From Neopusillimonas maritima (lineage in GTDB: Bacteria > Pseudomonadota > Gammaproteobacteria > Burkholderiales > Burkholderiaceae_B): a DNA stretch of 64,000 bases. How positions within the stretch are numbered: position 1 is the first letter of the stretch; every line of letters begins with the position of its first letter. Location of the stretch: positions 310,001 through 374,000 of the forward strand of contig NZ_NQOU01000003.1 of assembly GCF_003576595.1 (NCBI RefSeq), read 5' to 3'. Of this stretch, positions 1 through 11,000 are shown piece after piece. Position numbers and translations under genes: made by a program. A model generated the notes under the pieces. The model was not told the origin of the DNA. It saw nothing but the letters and a program-made list of their open reading frames with translations, and did not search any database.

Positions 1-2755
1 TTACTTCGCCCGTGGACTTCATTTCCGGCCCGAGAATCGTGTCTACGCCGGGGAACTTAACAAACGGGAATACGGCTTCTTTAACCGAAAAATACTGAGG
101 CACCACCTCTTTGGTAACACCCAAATCGGCCAGAGAACGGCCTGCCATCACGCGGGCTGAGATTTTCGCCAACTGCAGCCCAGTAACCTTGGAAACATAA
201 GGAACCGTTCGAGAAGCGCGCGGATTCACTTCAAGAACATAAACTTCGTTGTCTTGAAGGGCAAACTGGACATTCATCAACCCTTTCACATTCAAGGCAC
301 GGGCCATCAGCCCTGTTTGACGCTTGATTTCCTCGATTTCCTGTTCCGACAAGGAATAAGGCGGCAAACTGCAAGCCGAATCTCCTGAGTGGACACCGGC
401 TTGTTCAATGTGCTCCATTACGCCCCCGATAAACACCTTTTCGCCGTCGGAAATGCAATCGACGTCGACTTCGGTTGCATTGTTCAGGAAGTGATCAAGC
501 AAAACCGGGGAATCGTTGCTAACTTTCACCGCTTCACGCATATAGCGTTCCAGATCGGCGGGTTCGTGCACAATTTCCATGGCGCGGCCACCCAGCACAT
601 AGCTGGGCCGCACGACCAACGGGTAGCCAATTTCGGCTGCCAAGGCCATTGCCTCGCCCTCTGTACGGGCAGTTCTGTTCGGAGGTTGCCGCAAACCAAG
701 CTTGCTGAGCAATTTCTGGAAACGCTCCCGGTCTTCCGCAATGTCGATTGATTCCGGGCTGGTCCCGATAATGGGTACGCCGTTTGCTTCAAGGGCACGC
801 GCCAGTTTTAACGGGGTTTGCCCGCCATATTGCACAATCATGCCAATCGGCTTTTCCTTGTGCACGATTTCCAATACGTCCTCAAGCGTGAGTGGCTCGA
901 AATAGAGCCTGTCGGACGTATCGTAATCGGTGGAAACCGTTTCCGGATTGCAATTGACCATAATGGTTTCATAACCATCATCACGTAATGCCAGAGCGGC
1001 GTGAACGCAACAGTAGTCGAACTCAATTCCCTGACCAATACGGTTCGGACCACCGCCCAGAACAATAATTTTCTGTTTATCAGTAGGAGCCGATTCGCAT
1101 TCCTCTTCATAAGTGGAATACATGTAAGCGGTTTTGGTTTCGAATTCCGCCGCGCAGGTGTCAACCCGCTTATATACCGGACGAACCCCAAGTTGATGGC
1201 GCACTTTACGCACTTCACCCTCAGAGGTATCAAGCAAAAAAGCCAGACGACGGTCGGAAAACCCGCGACGTTTCAATTCGCGCATCGTGTCGTGATCAAG
1301 ATCGGCCAGCGTGCGCTGTTCAAGCGCCAGCTCAATGTCGACAATTTCCTTGATTTGAGCCAGAAACCATGGGTCGATCTTGGTTAGGTTGTGTACTTCG
1401 TCGAGCGTAAAACCCTGTGCAAAAGCATCGCCCACATACCAGATACGCTCCGGCCCAGGCTCACCCAACTCAACCTGAATTTTTTCACGGTCAGTCGTTT
1501 TCTGATTCAAGCCGTCAACCCCAACCTCAAGGCCTCTCAAGGCTTTCTGGAATGACTCCTGGAACGTGCGACCCATTGCCATGACTTCGCCAACCGACTT
1601 CATTTGTGTGGTTAAGCGGGAATCGGCCTGAGGAAATTTCTCGAACGCAAAACGCGGGACTTTGGTTACCACGTAATCGATTGTGGGCTCGAATGAGGCA
1701 GGCGTTGCACCACCGGTAATTTCATTGCGCAACTCGTCGAGCGTATAACCCACCGCCAGACGCGCAGCCACTTTCGCAATCGGAAAGCCGGTAGCTTTCG
1801 ACGCCAAAGCCGATGAGCGCGAAACACGCGGGTTCATTTCAATGACAATCATGCGGCCATTGTGCGGATTCAGGGCAAACTGAACATTCGACCCACCTGT
1901 ATCAACACCGATTTCACGCAATACCGCGATCGATGCATCACGCATGATCTGATATTCCTTGTCGGTTAAGGTTTGCGCCGGGGCCACCGTAATGGAGTCG
2001 CCCGTGTGCACGCCCATCGGGTCCAGGTTCTCGATTGAGCACACGATAATGCAGTTGTCGGCGCGGTCGCGCACCACTTCCATTTCGTACTCTTTCCAGC
2101 CCAGCAACGACTCTTCGATTAAAAGTTCATTGGTAGGTGAGGCTTCCAGACCACGACGACAAATGGTTTCGAACTCTTCAGTGTTATAGGCAATACCGCC
2201 ACCTGAACCGCCCAACGTGAAGCTGGGGCGAATCACCACTGGAAACCCTGCTCCACCCGAGACTTCAGAGATTTGACGCTGGACATCCCATGCCTCGTCC
2301 ATTGAATGCGCAAGCCCGGACTTGGCAGACTCAAGACCAATTTTGGTCATGGCATCTTTAAATTTCAGCCTGTCTTCCGCTTTATCGATTGCGGCCGCAT
2401 TCGCACCGATCAACTCAACGCCATGCTTTTCCAACACACCGAAACGCTCGAGATCAAGCGCGCAATTAAGCGCCGTTTGTCCACCCATCGTAGGCAAAAG
2501 CGCATCGGGCTTCTCAACTTCAATAATCTTTTCAACCGCTTGCCATGTAATGGGTTCAACGTAAGTAACGTCGGCGGTTTCCGGATCCGTCATGATGGTC
2601 GCCGGATTACTATTGACCAGAATAGTGCGATAGCCCTCGGCTTTCAGCGATTTGCAGGCCTGGGCGCCGGAGTAGTCAAATTCGCAGGCTTGCCCAATAA
2701 CAATTGGGCCCGCACCAATAATAAGAATGCTTTTAATATCTGTACGCTTTGGCAT
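1..2755 (-). CDS. carB: Carbamoyl-phosphate synthase large chain (3' end outside window)
   Basis: The large subunit of carbamoyl-phosphate synthetase makes carbamoyl phosphate from ammonia (passed from CarA), bicarbonate and two ATP, feeding pyrimidine and arginine synthesis. About 918 of the usual ~1070-1080 residues are visible; the C-terminal regulatory end lies beyond position 1. The N-terminus starts MPKRTDIKS and runs into the typical glycine-rich [19 protein letters not shown] segment, and the two repeated ATP-grasp halves can be followed down the minus strand. The last visible residues read EMKSTGEV, a family-typical motif near the start of the C-terminal MGS-like domain. The ATG lies 9 bases after the carA stop, so the two are co-transcribed. 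The identification is secure; truncation is only by the window. Confidence 0.96.
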   Translation of the reverse strand, partial: MPKRTDIKSILIIGAGPIVIGQACEFDYSGAQACKSLKAEGYRTILVNSNPATIMTDPETADVTYVEPITWQAVEKIIEVEKPDALLPTMGGQTALNCALDLERFGVLEKHGVELIGANAAAIDKAEDRLKFKDAMTKIGLESAKSGLAHSMDEAWDVQRQISEVSGGAGFPVVIRPSFTLGGSGGGIAYNTEEFETICRRGLEASPTNELLIEESLLGWKEYEMEVVRDRADNCIIVCSIENLDPMGVHTGDSITVAPAQTLTDKEYQIMRDASIAVLREIGVDTGGSNVQFALNPHNGRMIVIEMNPRVSRSSALASKATGFPIAKVAARLAVGYTLDELRNEITGGATPASFEPTIDYVVTKVPRFAFEKFPQADSRLTTQMKSVGEVMAMGRTFQESFQKALRGLEVGVDGLNQKTTDREKIQVELGEPGPERIWYVGDAFAQGFTLDEVHNLTKIDPWFLAQIKEIVDIELALEQRTLADLDHDTMRELKRRGFSDRRLAFLLDTSEGEVRKVRHQLGVRPVYKRVDTCAAEFETKTAYMYSTYEEECESAPTDKQKIIVLGGGPNRIGQGIEFDYCCVHAALALRDDGYETIMVNCNPETVSTDYDTSDRLYFEPLTLEDVLEIVHKEKPIGMIVQYGGQTPLKLARALEANGVPIIGTSPESIDIAEDRERFQKLLSKLGLRQPPNRTARTEGEAMALAAEIGYPLVVRPSYVLGGRAMEIVHEPADLERYMREAVKVSNDSPVLLDHFLNNATEVDVDCISDGEKVFIGGVMEHIEQAGVHSGDSACSLPPYSLSEQEIEEIKRQTGLMARALNVKGLMNVQFALQDNEVYVLEVNPRASRTVPYVSKVTGLQLAKISARVMAGRSLADLGVTKEVVPQYFSVKEAVFPFVKFPGVDTILGPEMKSTGEV

Positions 2756-2764
2756 GATGCTGAA

Positions 2765-3919
2765 TTAGTTCCGTGCAGCCATAAGGCTAATGAATTTGTC
2801 GAAAAGCACCACAATGTCGTGTGGCCCGGGGCTGGCTTCGGGATGACCCTGAAAACAAAACGCAGGTGCGTCGGTTAACTCGAAACCTTGCAATGTGCCG
2901 TCGAACAGCGAAATATGGGTTACTCGTGTGTTTTCAGGCAGGCTATCGGCGTCAACTGCAAACCCGTGATTCTGACTGGTAATGAACACGCGCCCGGAGC
3001 TCAGGTCTTGTACTGGATGATTCGCACCATGATGCCCCGTTTTCATTTTCAGCGTTTTGGCCCCCACGGCCAGGCCCATGATTTGATGGCCCAGACAAAT
3101 ACCAAACAACGGAATTTTTTTCTGGATCGCGGCGCGTGCCGTCGCAACGGCGTAATCACATGGCTCTGGATCACCCGGGCCGTTGGCCAGGAAAAGGCCG
3201 TCGGGATTGAGTGATAGCGCCTCTTCAACAGGCGTTTGAGCCGGCACCACAGTAATGCGGCAACCACGCTGCTTCATGAGACGCAGGATGTTCGACTTTA
3301 CGCCGAAATCGTACGCTACAACGTGATACTTGCCGTCGTTGTTCTGAGTATGGCCTTGCCCAAGTTCCCAAACGCTTTCAGTCCACTCATAACGTTTTTG
3401 AGTAGACACGACCTTCGCCAGATCTTGTCCGGCCATGCCGGCAAAAGCCTTGGCGAGCTTAACAGCCTGTTGCGCATCATCGCCCACCATAATGCAGGCG
3501 CCCTGCGCACCGCTCTCACGCAAAATTCGCGTAAGTTTACGGGTATCGACACCCGAAATCGCCACCACGCCCTGCTCGCGCAAATATTCGGGCAGCGACT
3601 GCGTTGAGCGGAAGTTTGAAACGCGCAAAGAGCAGTCACGAATAACCAGCCCGGCGGAATGCACACGGGCGGACTCAACGTCTTCCGGATTAACGCCGGT
3701 ATTGCCAATGTGGGGATAAGTAAGTGTGACGATTTGACCGTTGTAACTGGGATCGGTCAGAATTTCCTGATACCCGGTCATGGATGTATTGAAGACAATC
3801 TCGGCGACAGTATGTCCATCGGCGCCGATAGAGACACCCTTGAAGATGGTTCCGTCCGCCAATGCCAAGATTGCTGGAGACAAAGAGGATGTCCCCTCTG
3901 GAAGAAGAGATGGCAGCAC
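2765..3919 (-). CDS. carA: Carbamoyl-phosphate synthase small (glutaminase) chain
   Basis: CarA hydrolyses glutamine and channels ammonia to CarB. The 384-residue length is normal. The N-terminal CPSase domain begins around [13 protein letters not shown] (residue 14 on). The class I glutamine amidotransferase domain (about 198-380) carries the nucleophile Cys275 in GICLGHQ and the His359/Glu361 pair in [10 protein letters not shown]. The start is a GTG at 3919 with only a G-rich stretch as ribosome binding site; no in-frame ATG precedes the conserved N-terminus, so GTG is the best choice. It heads the carAB operon and is divergent from tal, with a strong sigma70-like promoter about 45-70 bases upstream. 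Confidence 0.97.
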   Translation of the reverse strand: MLPSLLPEGTSSLSPAILALADGTIFKGVSIGADGHTVAEIVFNTSMTGYQEILTDPSYNGQIVTLTYPHIGNTGVNPEDVESARVHSAGLVIRDCSLRVSNFRSTQSLPEYLREQGVVAISGVDTRKLTRILRESGAQGACIMVGDDAQQAVKLAKAFAGMAGQDLAKVVSTQKRYEWTESVWELGQGHTQNNDGKYHVVAYDFGVKSNILRLMKQRGCRITVVPAQTPVEEALSLNPDGLFLANGPGDPEPCDYAVATARAAIQKKIPLFGICLGHQIMGLAVGAKTLKMKTGHHGANHPVQDLSSGRVFITSQNHGFAVDADSLPENTRVTHISLFDGTLQGFELTDAPAFCFQGHPEASPGPHDIVVLFDKFISLMAARN

Positions 3920-3962
3920 AGTGTGAACCCCGATTGAAATTTTTCAGTAAGTAAACCTTGGG

Positions 3963-3991
3963 ATTATACCGTGAGAAGCAAGCGTTTTCAG
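3963..3991 (-). promoter_or_regulatory. Predicted sigma70 promoter of carAB
   Basis: On the minus strand a perfect TATAAT (3963-3968) lies 17 bases downstream of CTGAAA (3986-3991, 4 of 6 matches to TTGACA). The predicted start of transcription near 3956 gives a leader of about 37 bases before the carA GTG. No operator or attenuator is obvious in the short leader. Confidence 0.6.
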
Positions 3992-4038
3992 ATACCGCTA
4001 AAATCAAAACAAACTTACCGTCACCAAAAAGCTGTCTT

Positions 4039-4998
4039 ATGCCTAATCAACTTGAATCTTTGCGTCAGTACACCACCGTTGTCGCCGACACGGGCGACTT
4101 CGATGTTATGCGTGAACATCGTCCAACCGACGCCACAACCAATCCCTCACTGATTCTTAAAGCGGTACGAAAAGAACGATACCGCCCGTTGCTCGACAAG
4201 GTTGTTAAAGATCATGCCGGTGCTCACCTGACGGAACTCGCCGACCACTTGCTGGTTGCCTTCGGGCAGGAAATCCTGCGTATCATTCCCGGACGCGTGT
4301 CAACCGAGGTTGACGCGCGCCTGTCATTTGACACAACAAAAACCATTGAGCGTGCCCGCGGCATCATCGGCCTGTATGAGGCAGCAGGCATCGAGCGAGA
4401 ACGTGTATTGATAAAAATTGCATCGACATGGGAAGGTATCCAGGCCGCACGCGTTCTGCAGGCGGAAGGAGTCAGTTGTAACTTAACCCTGCTGTTCTGC
4501 CTGCCCCAGGCGGTTGCCTGCGCCGATGCGAACGTGAAACTCATTTCTCCGTTTGTAGGGCGAATCTACGACTGGTACAAGAAGTCAGCCGCCGATAAAT
4601 GGGATGAACAGGCGAATACTGGCGTAAATGACCCCGGGGTGCAGTCGGTTACCGCCATATATAACTACTTCAAAGCCCGCAGTATTAAAACTGAAGTCAT
4701 GGGTGCCAGCTTTCGCAATGTCGGCCAAATTATTGCGCTGGCCGGTTGCGATCTGTTAACCATTAGCCCGGAACTGCTGCAAACACTGTCGGCGTCGGAA
4801 GCGCCCATCACCCGGCAGTTGAGTCCTGAGTCAGCACAGAAAAACGCTACTGAAACACTGCCTTGCGACGAAATTTCATTTCGCTACCTGCTGAATGACA
4901 GTGCTATGGCCACCGAAAAGCTGGCTGAAGGGATTCGTGTTTTTGTTGCCGATGCCGTTCAGTTGGACCAACTGCTTGAGCAGGCGAAGGCCGGATAA
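4039..4998 (+). CDS. tal: Transaldolase
   Basis: Transaldolase transfers a dihydroxyacetone unit between sedoheptulose-7-phosphate and glyceraldehyde-3-phosphate in the non-oxidative pentose phosphate pathway. The ATG at 4039 (MPNQLESL) gives 319 residues, matching the ~317-residue TalB class; an in-frame ATG at 3958 would add 27 unrelated residues overlapping the carA promoter region. The Schiff-base lysine is Lys126 in [11 protein letters not shown], and Asp17 in VADTGD matches the catalytic acid of TalB. No strong Shine-Dalgarno sequence precedes the ATG. It is convergent with recR, with only 6 bases between the stops and no visible terminator. Confidence 0.96.
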   Translation: MPNQLESLRQYTTVVADTGDFDVMREHRPTDATTNPSLILKAVRKERYRPLLDKVVKDHAGAHLTELADHLLVAFGQEILRIIPGRVSTEVDARLSFDTTKTIERARGIIGLYEAAGIERERVLIKIASTWEGIQAARVLQAEGVSCNLTLLFCLPQAVACADANVKLISPFVGRIYDWYKKSAADKWDEQANTGVNDPGVQSVTAIYNYFKARSIKTEVMGASFRNVGQIIALAGCDLLTISPELLQTLSASEAPITRQLSPESAQKNATETLPCDEISFRYLLNDSAMATEKLAEGIRVFVADAVQLDQLLEQAKAG

Positions 4999-5004
4999 AT
5001 GTAC

Positions 5005-5613
5005 TCAGGCATCGCGCCGCTCGATCAGCGCCCAGGCCAATGTACTGGCGTCCACATACTCAAGCTCACTACCGGCTGGTACCCCGCGCGCCAGGCGCGA
5101 TACTGCTAAGCCGCGGGCGCGCAGCAACTCCGTGAGGTAATGGGCCGTCGTCTCACCTTCCGGGGTGAAATTTGTGGCCAAAATGACTTCTGTCACTACC
5201 CCATCCGTTGCGCGTGTCAGCAAACGCTCGAACTGCAGCTCCACCGGCCCCACGCCCTCGAGCGGCGCAAGCCGACCCATTAACACGTAATACAAGCCAC
5301 GATAGCCGTGGCTCGACTCAAGCATGTTCTGGTCTGCCGGCGTTTCCACCACACACAGCAGCGTCGGGTCACGACGCGTCCCCGCACAAACCGAACAAAC
5401 TTCCGCTTCGGTAAAGTTGTTGCATCGGAGGCAATGGCGCAAATTGGAAACAGCGTGCGCGAGTGCGTCGGCAATCGTTAGCGCGCCACTTTTGTCATGC
5501 TGAAGCAAATGGTAAGCCATCCGGCGAGCCGAACGAACGCCAACCCCAGGCAAGCGCTTCAACGCATCCACCAAAGTTTTTAGCGGCTCTGGTTCGGGCA
5601 GCTGAGCATCCAT
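5005..5613 (-). CDS. recR: Recombination mediator RecR
   Basis: RecR works with RecO (and RecF) to load RecA onto SSB-covered gaps. The 202-residue protein has an N-terminal helix-hairpin-helix ([11 protein letters not shown], 21-31), a zinc finger with Cys61, Cys64, Cys73 and Cys76, and a Toprim domain with the acidic residue Glu90 in CVVETP, ending with the [14 protein letters not shown] segment. Its ATG overlaps the ybaB stop by one base (TAATG), the common dnaX-ybaB-recR arrangement, so translation is probably coupled. Confidence 0.97.
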   Translation of the reverse strand: MDAQLPEPEPLKTLVDALKRLPGVGVRSARRMAYHLLQHDKSGALTIADALAHAVSNLRHCLRCNNFTEAEVCSVCAGTRRDPTLLCVVETPADQNMLESSHGYRGLYYVLMGRLAPLEGVGPVELQFERLLTRATDGVVTEVILATNFTPEGETTAHYLTELLRARGLAVSRLARGVPAGSELEYVDASTLAWALIERRDA

Positions 5614-5939
5614 TAGAACGGCAGCTTCATTCCCGGAGGCAAGGGCATACCCGCTGTCACCGAAGCCATTTTTTCCTGTGACGCAGTTTCCGCTTTGCGC
5701 AAGGCGTCGTTGAACGCCGCTGCGACCAGGTCTTCCAGCATTTCTTTATCGTCTTCAAGCAAGCTGGGATCAATGGTGATCCGCTTTACGTCATGACGGC
5801 AACTCATGGAAACTTTAACCAGGCCACCGCCGGCTGCACCTTCCACCACAATATTTGCCAGCTCTTCCTGAGCCTTTTTCATATTGTCCTGCATTTGCTG
5901 GGCCTGACGCATCAAGCCTGCCATCTGGTTTTTCATCAT
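5613..5939 (-). CDS. ybaB: Nucleoid-associated protein, YbaB/EbfC family
   Basis: A small (108-residue) YbaB/EbfC-family protein; family members bind DNA as dimers and sit between dnaX and recR in many bacteria. It has the usual methionine-rich start ([17 protein letters not shown]), an amphipathic helix, then a beta-rich core with the conserved [10 protein letters not shown] and [15 protein letters not shown] segments. Two consecutive ATGs (5939 and 5936) are possible starts. The stop overlaps the recR ATG by one base. The exact cellular role of the family is not settled. Confidence 0.95.
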   Translation of the reverse strand: MMKNQMAGLMRQAQQMQDNMKKAQEELANIVVEGAAGGGLVKVSMSCRHDVKRITIDPSLLEDDKEMLEDLVAAAFNDALRKAETASQEKMASVTAGMPLPPGMKLPF

Positions 5940-6011
5940 GTCTATTCATTCCCTGGAAAAATATTCGACAAAACAATCATACTGACAAAGACAAACCCAA
6001 CCTTTACAAAA

Positions 6012-7946
6012 TCACGCTGCTTTGTCATTTAGCGGAACAATTGACCCAGGCAAGATTCTGGCATCAAATTCACGCAATAAATCAAGTACAAGCGGGTCAC
6101 TTTGCGCCGCCGCTTCGGCCTCATGCTGACGCTTTTGACGCTCTGCCTGCTGGACGGCATGAGCGGTATCGGAACCCGTTACGCCAAACTCAACGCGCAG
6201 TGTTACCACTTGCCCGAAATGTTCCGACAGCAATGTACAAAGACGTGCTTTACCGGGACTTTCAGCCAAGGTTCTGACCGCGACCCGGAGAATAATTTCA
6301 CTATTGTCCACGCCCAGCCATTCACTTTGGCGCGCCAGCTCCGCAGCGACACCGGTTGCCGCCAGACCCGCAGCCAGTTCCGGCCAGTCTTTGGCCGTCA
6401 TTTTCTTTAACGTCGGCGAAACAGGCCGATTGCCGCTGATGGGTTCGTGATAGTTTGCCGGCTCGTCGAAATCGGATACCGGCAACATGAAATCATCTTC
6501 CGACAAAGACTCCGCATGGGGTTCTGGGTCATCACCGGCGTCGATATCTGATGTCTCTTGCGATTGAGTATCGATTTCATCGGCAAAAGTCGGCTCGGGC
6601 TCAGTTGTAATCTCTTCCCAGGCAGGCACATCGTCTGGGTTGCTGAGATCCTCTGCCTGACTGGGCTCCTCTGCCTGGCCGTGATCTTCCCCCTGCACCT
6701 CGACTTCCGCTGCTGTCTCGGCAGCCGGCTCAGGATCCCGACTCTGCGTCGTTGTAGTGGTTTGCGCACGGGTATTTGGGTCGGTTCGGGCCACCGGTGC
6801 AGGTTTTGAATCAGGTTGAGTACGTTTGGTATTCGTTGGTCCCGAAGGAGGTTCAGGCGCCCCGCCTGACAGCAAAGCCAGCATGCGCAGGCACGCCATC
6901 ACAAACCCGGCGTACTCGTCGGGCGACAACGCAAGTTCAGAACGACTATGGACCGCCACTGTATAAAAAAGCTGTACGACATCAGGCGACAGCTTTTGAG
7001 CAAGCGCCTTGATATCGTTACACGCAGGATCGTCTTCCGGCGTAACACCGGGCACACGTTGCTCGATTGCCACGCGCGACAACAGAGTCGAAAAATCAGC
7101 CAGAGCACCGCTATACGATAAACCACGAATGGCAAGCTCATCGGCAATTTGTACGACTGCCGCGCCGTCTCGGGCCGTCAAACCATCAAGCAATCGAACC
7201 AGATAGCGCTGGTCGATGGTGCCCAGCATGCCACGCACATCTTCGGCCGACACACGGCCCGCGCTGTAAGCGATAGCCTGGTCAGTTAACGAAAGCGCAT
7301 CACGCATTGAGCCCGAAGCAGCCTGAGCGAGCAGGCGCAACGCCGGGATTTCAAACTCGATAGCCTCTTCGTCAAGAATTGCCTGTAAATGCCCCACAAT
7401 ACCTTCGGCGGTCATTTGTTTCAGGTTGAATTGCAAACACCGCGACAACACCGTAACCGGAATTTTTTGGGGATCGGTCGTTGCCAGAATAAACTTGACA
7501 TGAGGAGGCGGCTCTTCAAGCGTTTTCAGCATGGCGTTGAACGCATGGCCGCTTAACATGTGAACCTCGTCGATCATGTAAACCTTGAAACGACCCGCGC
7601 CGGGCGCATATACCGCTTGCTCAAGCAGCTGCGTCATTTCCTCGACACCACGATTCGACGCAGCATCAAGCTCAACATAATCCACAAAACGCCCGGCATC
7701 AATTTCAGTACATGCCTGACACTGCCCACACGGCGATGACGTGATGCCTTTCTCACAATTCAGCGATTTGGCCAAAATACGCGATAGTGTGGTTTTACCG
7801 ACACCACGGGTGCCCGTAAATAACCAGGCATGATGCAGGCGTTGCGTGTCAAGCGCGTGCGTCAGCGCCCGGACCACATGATCCTGGCCAACAAGAGTGT
7901 CAAACGAGCGGGGCCGCCATTTGCGCGCCAGTACCAAATACGTCAT
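6012..7946 (-). CDS. dnaX: DNA polymerase III subunits gamma/tau
   Basis: The clamp-loader ATPase that loads the beta clamp and, as tau, holds the polymerase cores and the DnaB helicase together. The 644-residue protein shows Walker A GTRGVGKTT (45-53), a zinc knuckle with Cys64, Cys73, Cys76 and Cys79, Walker B DEVH (126-129) and the SRC arginine-finger motif (168-170). A long acidic, Pro/Thr/Glu-rich linker (about 365-520) leads to the tau-specific C-terminal domain. I see no classic A AAA AAG slippery site, so a separate gamma form is not predicted. The gene begins 21 bases after the SRP RNA on the same strand. No strong Shine-Dalgarno sequence is seen. Confidence 0.96.
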   Translation of the reverse strand: MTYLVLARKWRPRSFDTLVGQDHVVRALTHALDTQRLHHAWLFTGTRGVGKTTLSRILAKSLNCEKGITSSPCGQCQACTEIDAGRFVDYVELDAASNRGVEEMTQLLEQAVYAPGAGRFKVYMIDEVHMLSGHAFNAMLKTLEEPPPHVKFILATTDPQKIPVTVLSRCLQFNLKQMTAEGIVGHLQAILDEEAIEFEIPALRLLAQAASGSMRDALSLTDQAIAYSAGRVSAEDVRGMLGTIDQRYLVRLLDGLTARDGAAVVQIADELAIRGLSYSGALADFSTLLSRVAIEQRVPGVTPEDDPACNDIKALAQKLSPDVVQLFYTVAVHSRSELALSPDEYAGFVMACLRMLALLSGGAPEPPSGPTNTKRTQPDSKPAPVARTDPNTRAQTTTTTQSRDPEPAAETAAEVEVQGEDHGQAEEPSQAEDLSNPDDVPAWEEITTEPEPTFADEIDTQSQETSDIDAGDDPEPHAESLSEDDFMLPVSDFDEPANYHEPISGNRPVSPTLKKMTAKDWPELAAGLAATGVAAELARQSEWLGVDNSEIILRVAVRTLAESPGKARLCTLLSEHFGQVVTLRVEFGVTGSDTAHAVQQAERQKRQHEAEAAAQSDPLVLDLLREFDARILPGSIVPLNDKAA

Positions 7947-7967
7947 GAAGTATTCTTTAATGAAGAA

Positions 7968-8062
7968 GGCGAGCCTGACTTCGGCACTGGTTCTAAACGA
8001 CTATGGCTGCTTCGTTCCCGACCTGACCAGGTTTGCCGCCGAACCATGCGAAGGGGCCCGCC
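7968..8062 (-). ncRNA. ffs: 4.5S signal recognition particle RNA
   Basis: On the minus strand positions 8028-8005 contain the SRP domain IV core: GGTCAGGTC, then a GGAACGAAGCAGCC asymmetric loop, nearly identical to the E. coli 4.5S RNA tip that binds Ffh. Flanking bases form one long hairpin closed by GGCGGGCC (8062-8055) pairing with GGCTCGCC (7975-7968), giving about 95 nucleotides, normal for a short bacterial SRP RNA. It lies 10 bases after the addA stop and 21 bases before dnaX. No oligo-U terminator follows, so the 3' end may be made by processing. Ends are set from the terminal helix and may be off by a few bases. Confidence 0.93.
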
Positions 8063-8069
8063 AAGCCAA

Positions 8070-8098
8070 AGTTTAACAGGAATCCGATTCACTATCGG
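8070..8098 (-). promoter_or_regulatory. Weak candidate promoter for ffs overlapping the addA stop
   Basis: TAAACT (8070-8075, minus strand) is spaced 7 bases from the predicted 5' end of the 4.5S RNA and could act as a -10 box; it contains the addA stop codon. The -35 side is poor (CCGATA at a 17-base spacing). SRP RNA is abundant, so its own promoter is expected here or inside the end of addA. Confidence 0.3.
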
Positions 8099-11000
8099 AA
8101 ATCCAGATATCAGCGCGTGGAAAGTAGAGCGCCGTTTGTACCGGACGACCATCAAGCGCAGCTACCGACTGCCGGTAACGCGCCATTTGGTCGGTGTACC
8201 GTGACTGCATTCGTGCAACGAATCCTTGAGTAGATTCCCCGGGCGCGGGGCAACCTGTTTTGTAATCCACCACCAACCACCCCGCTTCATTATGAACGGC
8301 CAAATCAATCACTGAAACACGACCGTCCGTGTCAAGCAACGCCCACTCACGATACGCATCGGCCAAACCAAGTAACCAGCGCCCCCGTTCGCTACACAAT
8401 GTGCACTCAATTGTTTCGCATACAACCCGTATTGCCTCGGTTACCCGATGATCAAACAAGCCGGCACGTAATAACTGACGCTGAACAACCTGTTCTCGCC
8501 CGGCTTCGGATAGGTCGCGCCACACCTGCTCTCCCTGTTTCCCAATTTGCTCCAGCCAGCCGTGAGCAACAATACCCGCAATGGCCTCATCTTGATTCGC
8601 CTGAATCCAGGCGTCACGAGCGCCAAATTGCAACGAGGCGGAAACAGGTGCAATTGCCGGCCGTGCAGGGGTAAGGGATGCCCTAGGCAAGCGCGCGAGT
8701 GCAGACCAATTATCAGAAGGCGGGGCCCCATTACGCGACGATTCGACGTTCGCATCAGCGCGCTCTGAAGAATGATTTTCAGTTTGAACCTGCGATACCG
8801 TGGCGGCCTCAATAGCGGGCCACAGGCGCCCCAACAAACTATTTGGTGTCGGGGGTTTTACAGCCCCTTCATCATCAACATCCACATCGACGATCAAATG
8901 CAAAGCCTCACGGGCACGCGTTACAGCAACATATAACAATCGGTCAATTTCGTAATCGGCGCGCTTTCTTTCCCTGCGTCCCAGATACTCTGCCAACGAA
9001 TCAACACTACCCGCGGTACGCTGCTGAATCGGACCCAACAAGACACGCCCTTCAGCCATCTCGACACGCATCAACGGCGTTTCATCCCGCCTGATTCCCT
9101 GATGTAATCCCATCAGGATAACGGTGTCGAACTGCAAACCTTTGGACTTATGAATCGTCATCACCTCCACTGCAGCGCCTTCGGTACTTCGTGGGGCCGC
9201 ATAAAGCCGTTCAATCTGTTGTTCCAATTCAACGGGGTTCAAGCCACCGTAAGGTGCCAAACGTTCTACCAGTTGCAAAAGGCTTTGTGCATCTGCACGA
9301 TCCGCTACCTGGGAATAAACTTTTTCGCCTCCGAGCCGCCGCCAACATGCTTCCAGCCACGCAGCGAAAGGCATGCGGCCCGAACGGTTTCGTTGATCCA
9401 ACAGAACTGCGCATGCGTGACGTACACGCAGGGCCTCCTCTCCCTTGATACCGCGCCCGTCAAGAAAACCGTCATCAAAGCAGGAAGACAGAATATCGGG
9501 TACTGCCTTATGAGGATATTCTCCAAACAAAGCATGTAGCGTATCGAGCCGCAAGCCACAAACCGGCGAACGCAAAATCGATAACCAAGCCAAACGGTCG
9601 CCGGAGTGAGCCAGCGCCCGGGCCAACTGAACCAGATCATTCACAACCGGACGTGATTTCAGAGAGACAAGCTCCACGGCACGACACGGGACACCATGCC
9701 GGTATAGCTCGTTAACGACATCTTGAAGATGCGCCCGCGCTCGCACCAGAATCGCCACAGGATGTCCGCTTTCCGGTCTGCGCGCCAGCGCTTCCTGAAC
9801 CAGCGATAATGTTTTCTGCGCCGCAGATGTTGTACCTATAGAGGGCGTTCCGCCTTTGCCCCCCGTAACGACCGCATGCACATGCACCCCCAGGCCGTCC
9901 AACTGCGCATGAAAAGCCGACGACTCGGTATAAGGAATTGCGCCCAAACCGGCGTGGGCAACCTGGGGAAGCAAAGGTTTGAATACCTGGTTCACCCATT
10001 CCACCACCGTTTCCTGAGACCGAAAATTCGTGTTCAATTGCAAAGAAACAAGCGGGATATCACCCAGGCCTTCACGTTGAACTCGCAAGAACCAACCGAC
10101 TTCCGCCTTGCGAAATCGGTAAATCGATTGCATTGGATCACCTACCAGAAACAGCGTTCGACCCTCGCCCGGCTGCCATCCCGAGGTCAGTTTTTGTAGC
10201 AAACGGATCTGCGTTTCACTAGTATCCTGAAATTCATCAACGAGCAAATGGGAAATAGACGCATCCAGCGTTAAAAGCAGGTCAGAGGGCGCATCGGGAT
10301 GCCCCAAAGCATGCAGTGCGCGCTGCGAAATTTCAATAAAATCCACCTCGCTGTGCTGAGAAAACTGCACAAGCAACTGCGCGTGAGCCAGCCGTAGAAC
10401 ATCGAACAGGGTCAGGAGCGTCGTGAGGTGATGATGCGTATACCCCAAAGGCGCCTGCCGAATGTCGGCTAATGCACTCACCCAGGGACTACTATTGTCA
10501 AACGCATCGAGCCATCCCTGTAAAAGGGTCTTGGCAGTGCTCCCCGGCGGGAAACCCTGGCGCTTATCCAAACGTTTTCGCAACTCTTCCTTATTGGTCA
10601 GCAGGAAATCAGCCAACGCCTGCCACTGAGGCAAAGAACCGATATTGGCGCCAAAAGGTGCCCCATCCCATGTTGCCAACACCTCAAACGCCTGCTCCCC
10701 TTGCTCAACCCTGTTTCTGGAGGCTTCGGCCAGTGGGCCTGCCAATTGGGTTGCCCAACCAACGGGCATGCTTTGCTGCAAATAAGCAAGGTCTTCTTCA
10801 ATTGCCTCACGCAAATGCGCTTGCAAAAGTGCTGGATCCGCACCCGACTCAAACAAGGGTAGCCACTGGTCGCGCGTTGCCAGCATGCGTGCAATCAAAC
10901 TCCTGGCGGCTCGCAAATCAACATCAAGATGCGCAACCAATTGGGCAACGGGCTCATAGTCATCAATCAACTCGAGTGTGTTGCGCGCCGCGGCCTCATA

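Noticed and set aside
2306-2878. 190-codon plus-strand open frame opposite carB/carA
   Set aside because: It is antisense to conserved carB codons, crosses the carA-carB junction and has no recognisable domain; a shadow frame.
6961-6975. Possible programmed frameshift site in dnaX (six T residues on the coding strand)
   Set aside because: The codons are CTT TTT TAT, which do not give an X XXY YYZ slippery heptamer after a -1 shift, and no stimulating stem follows clearly.
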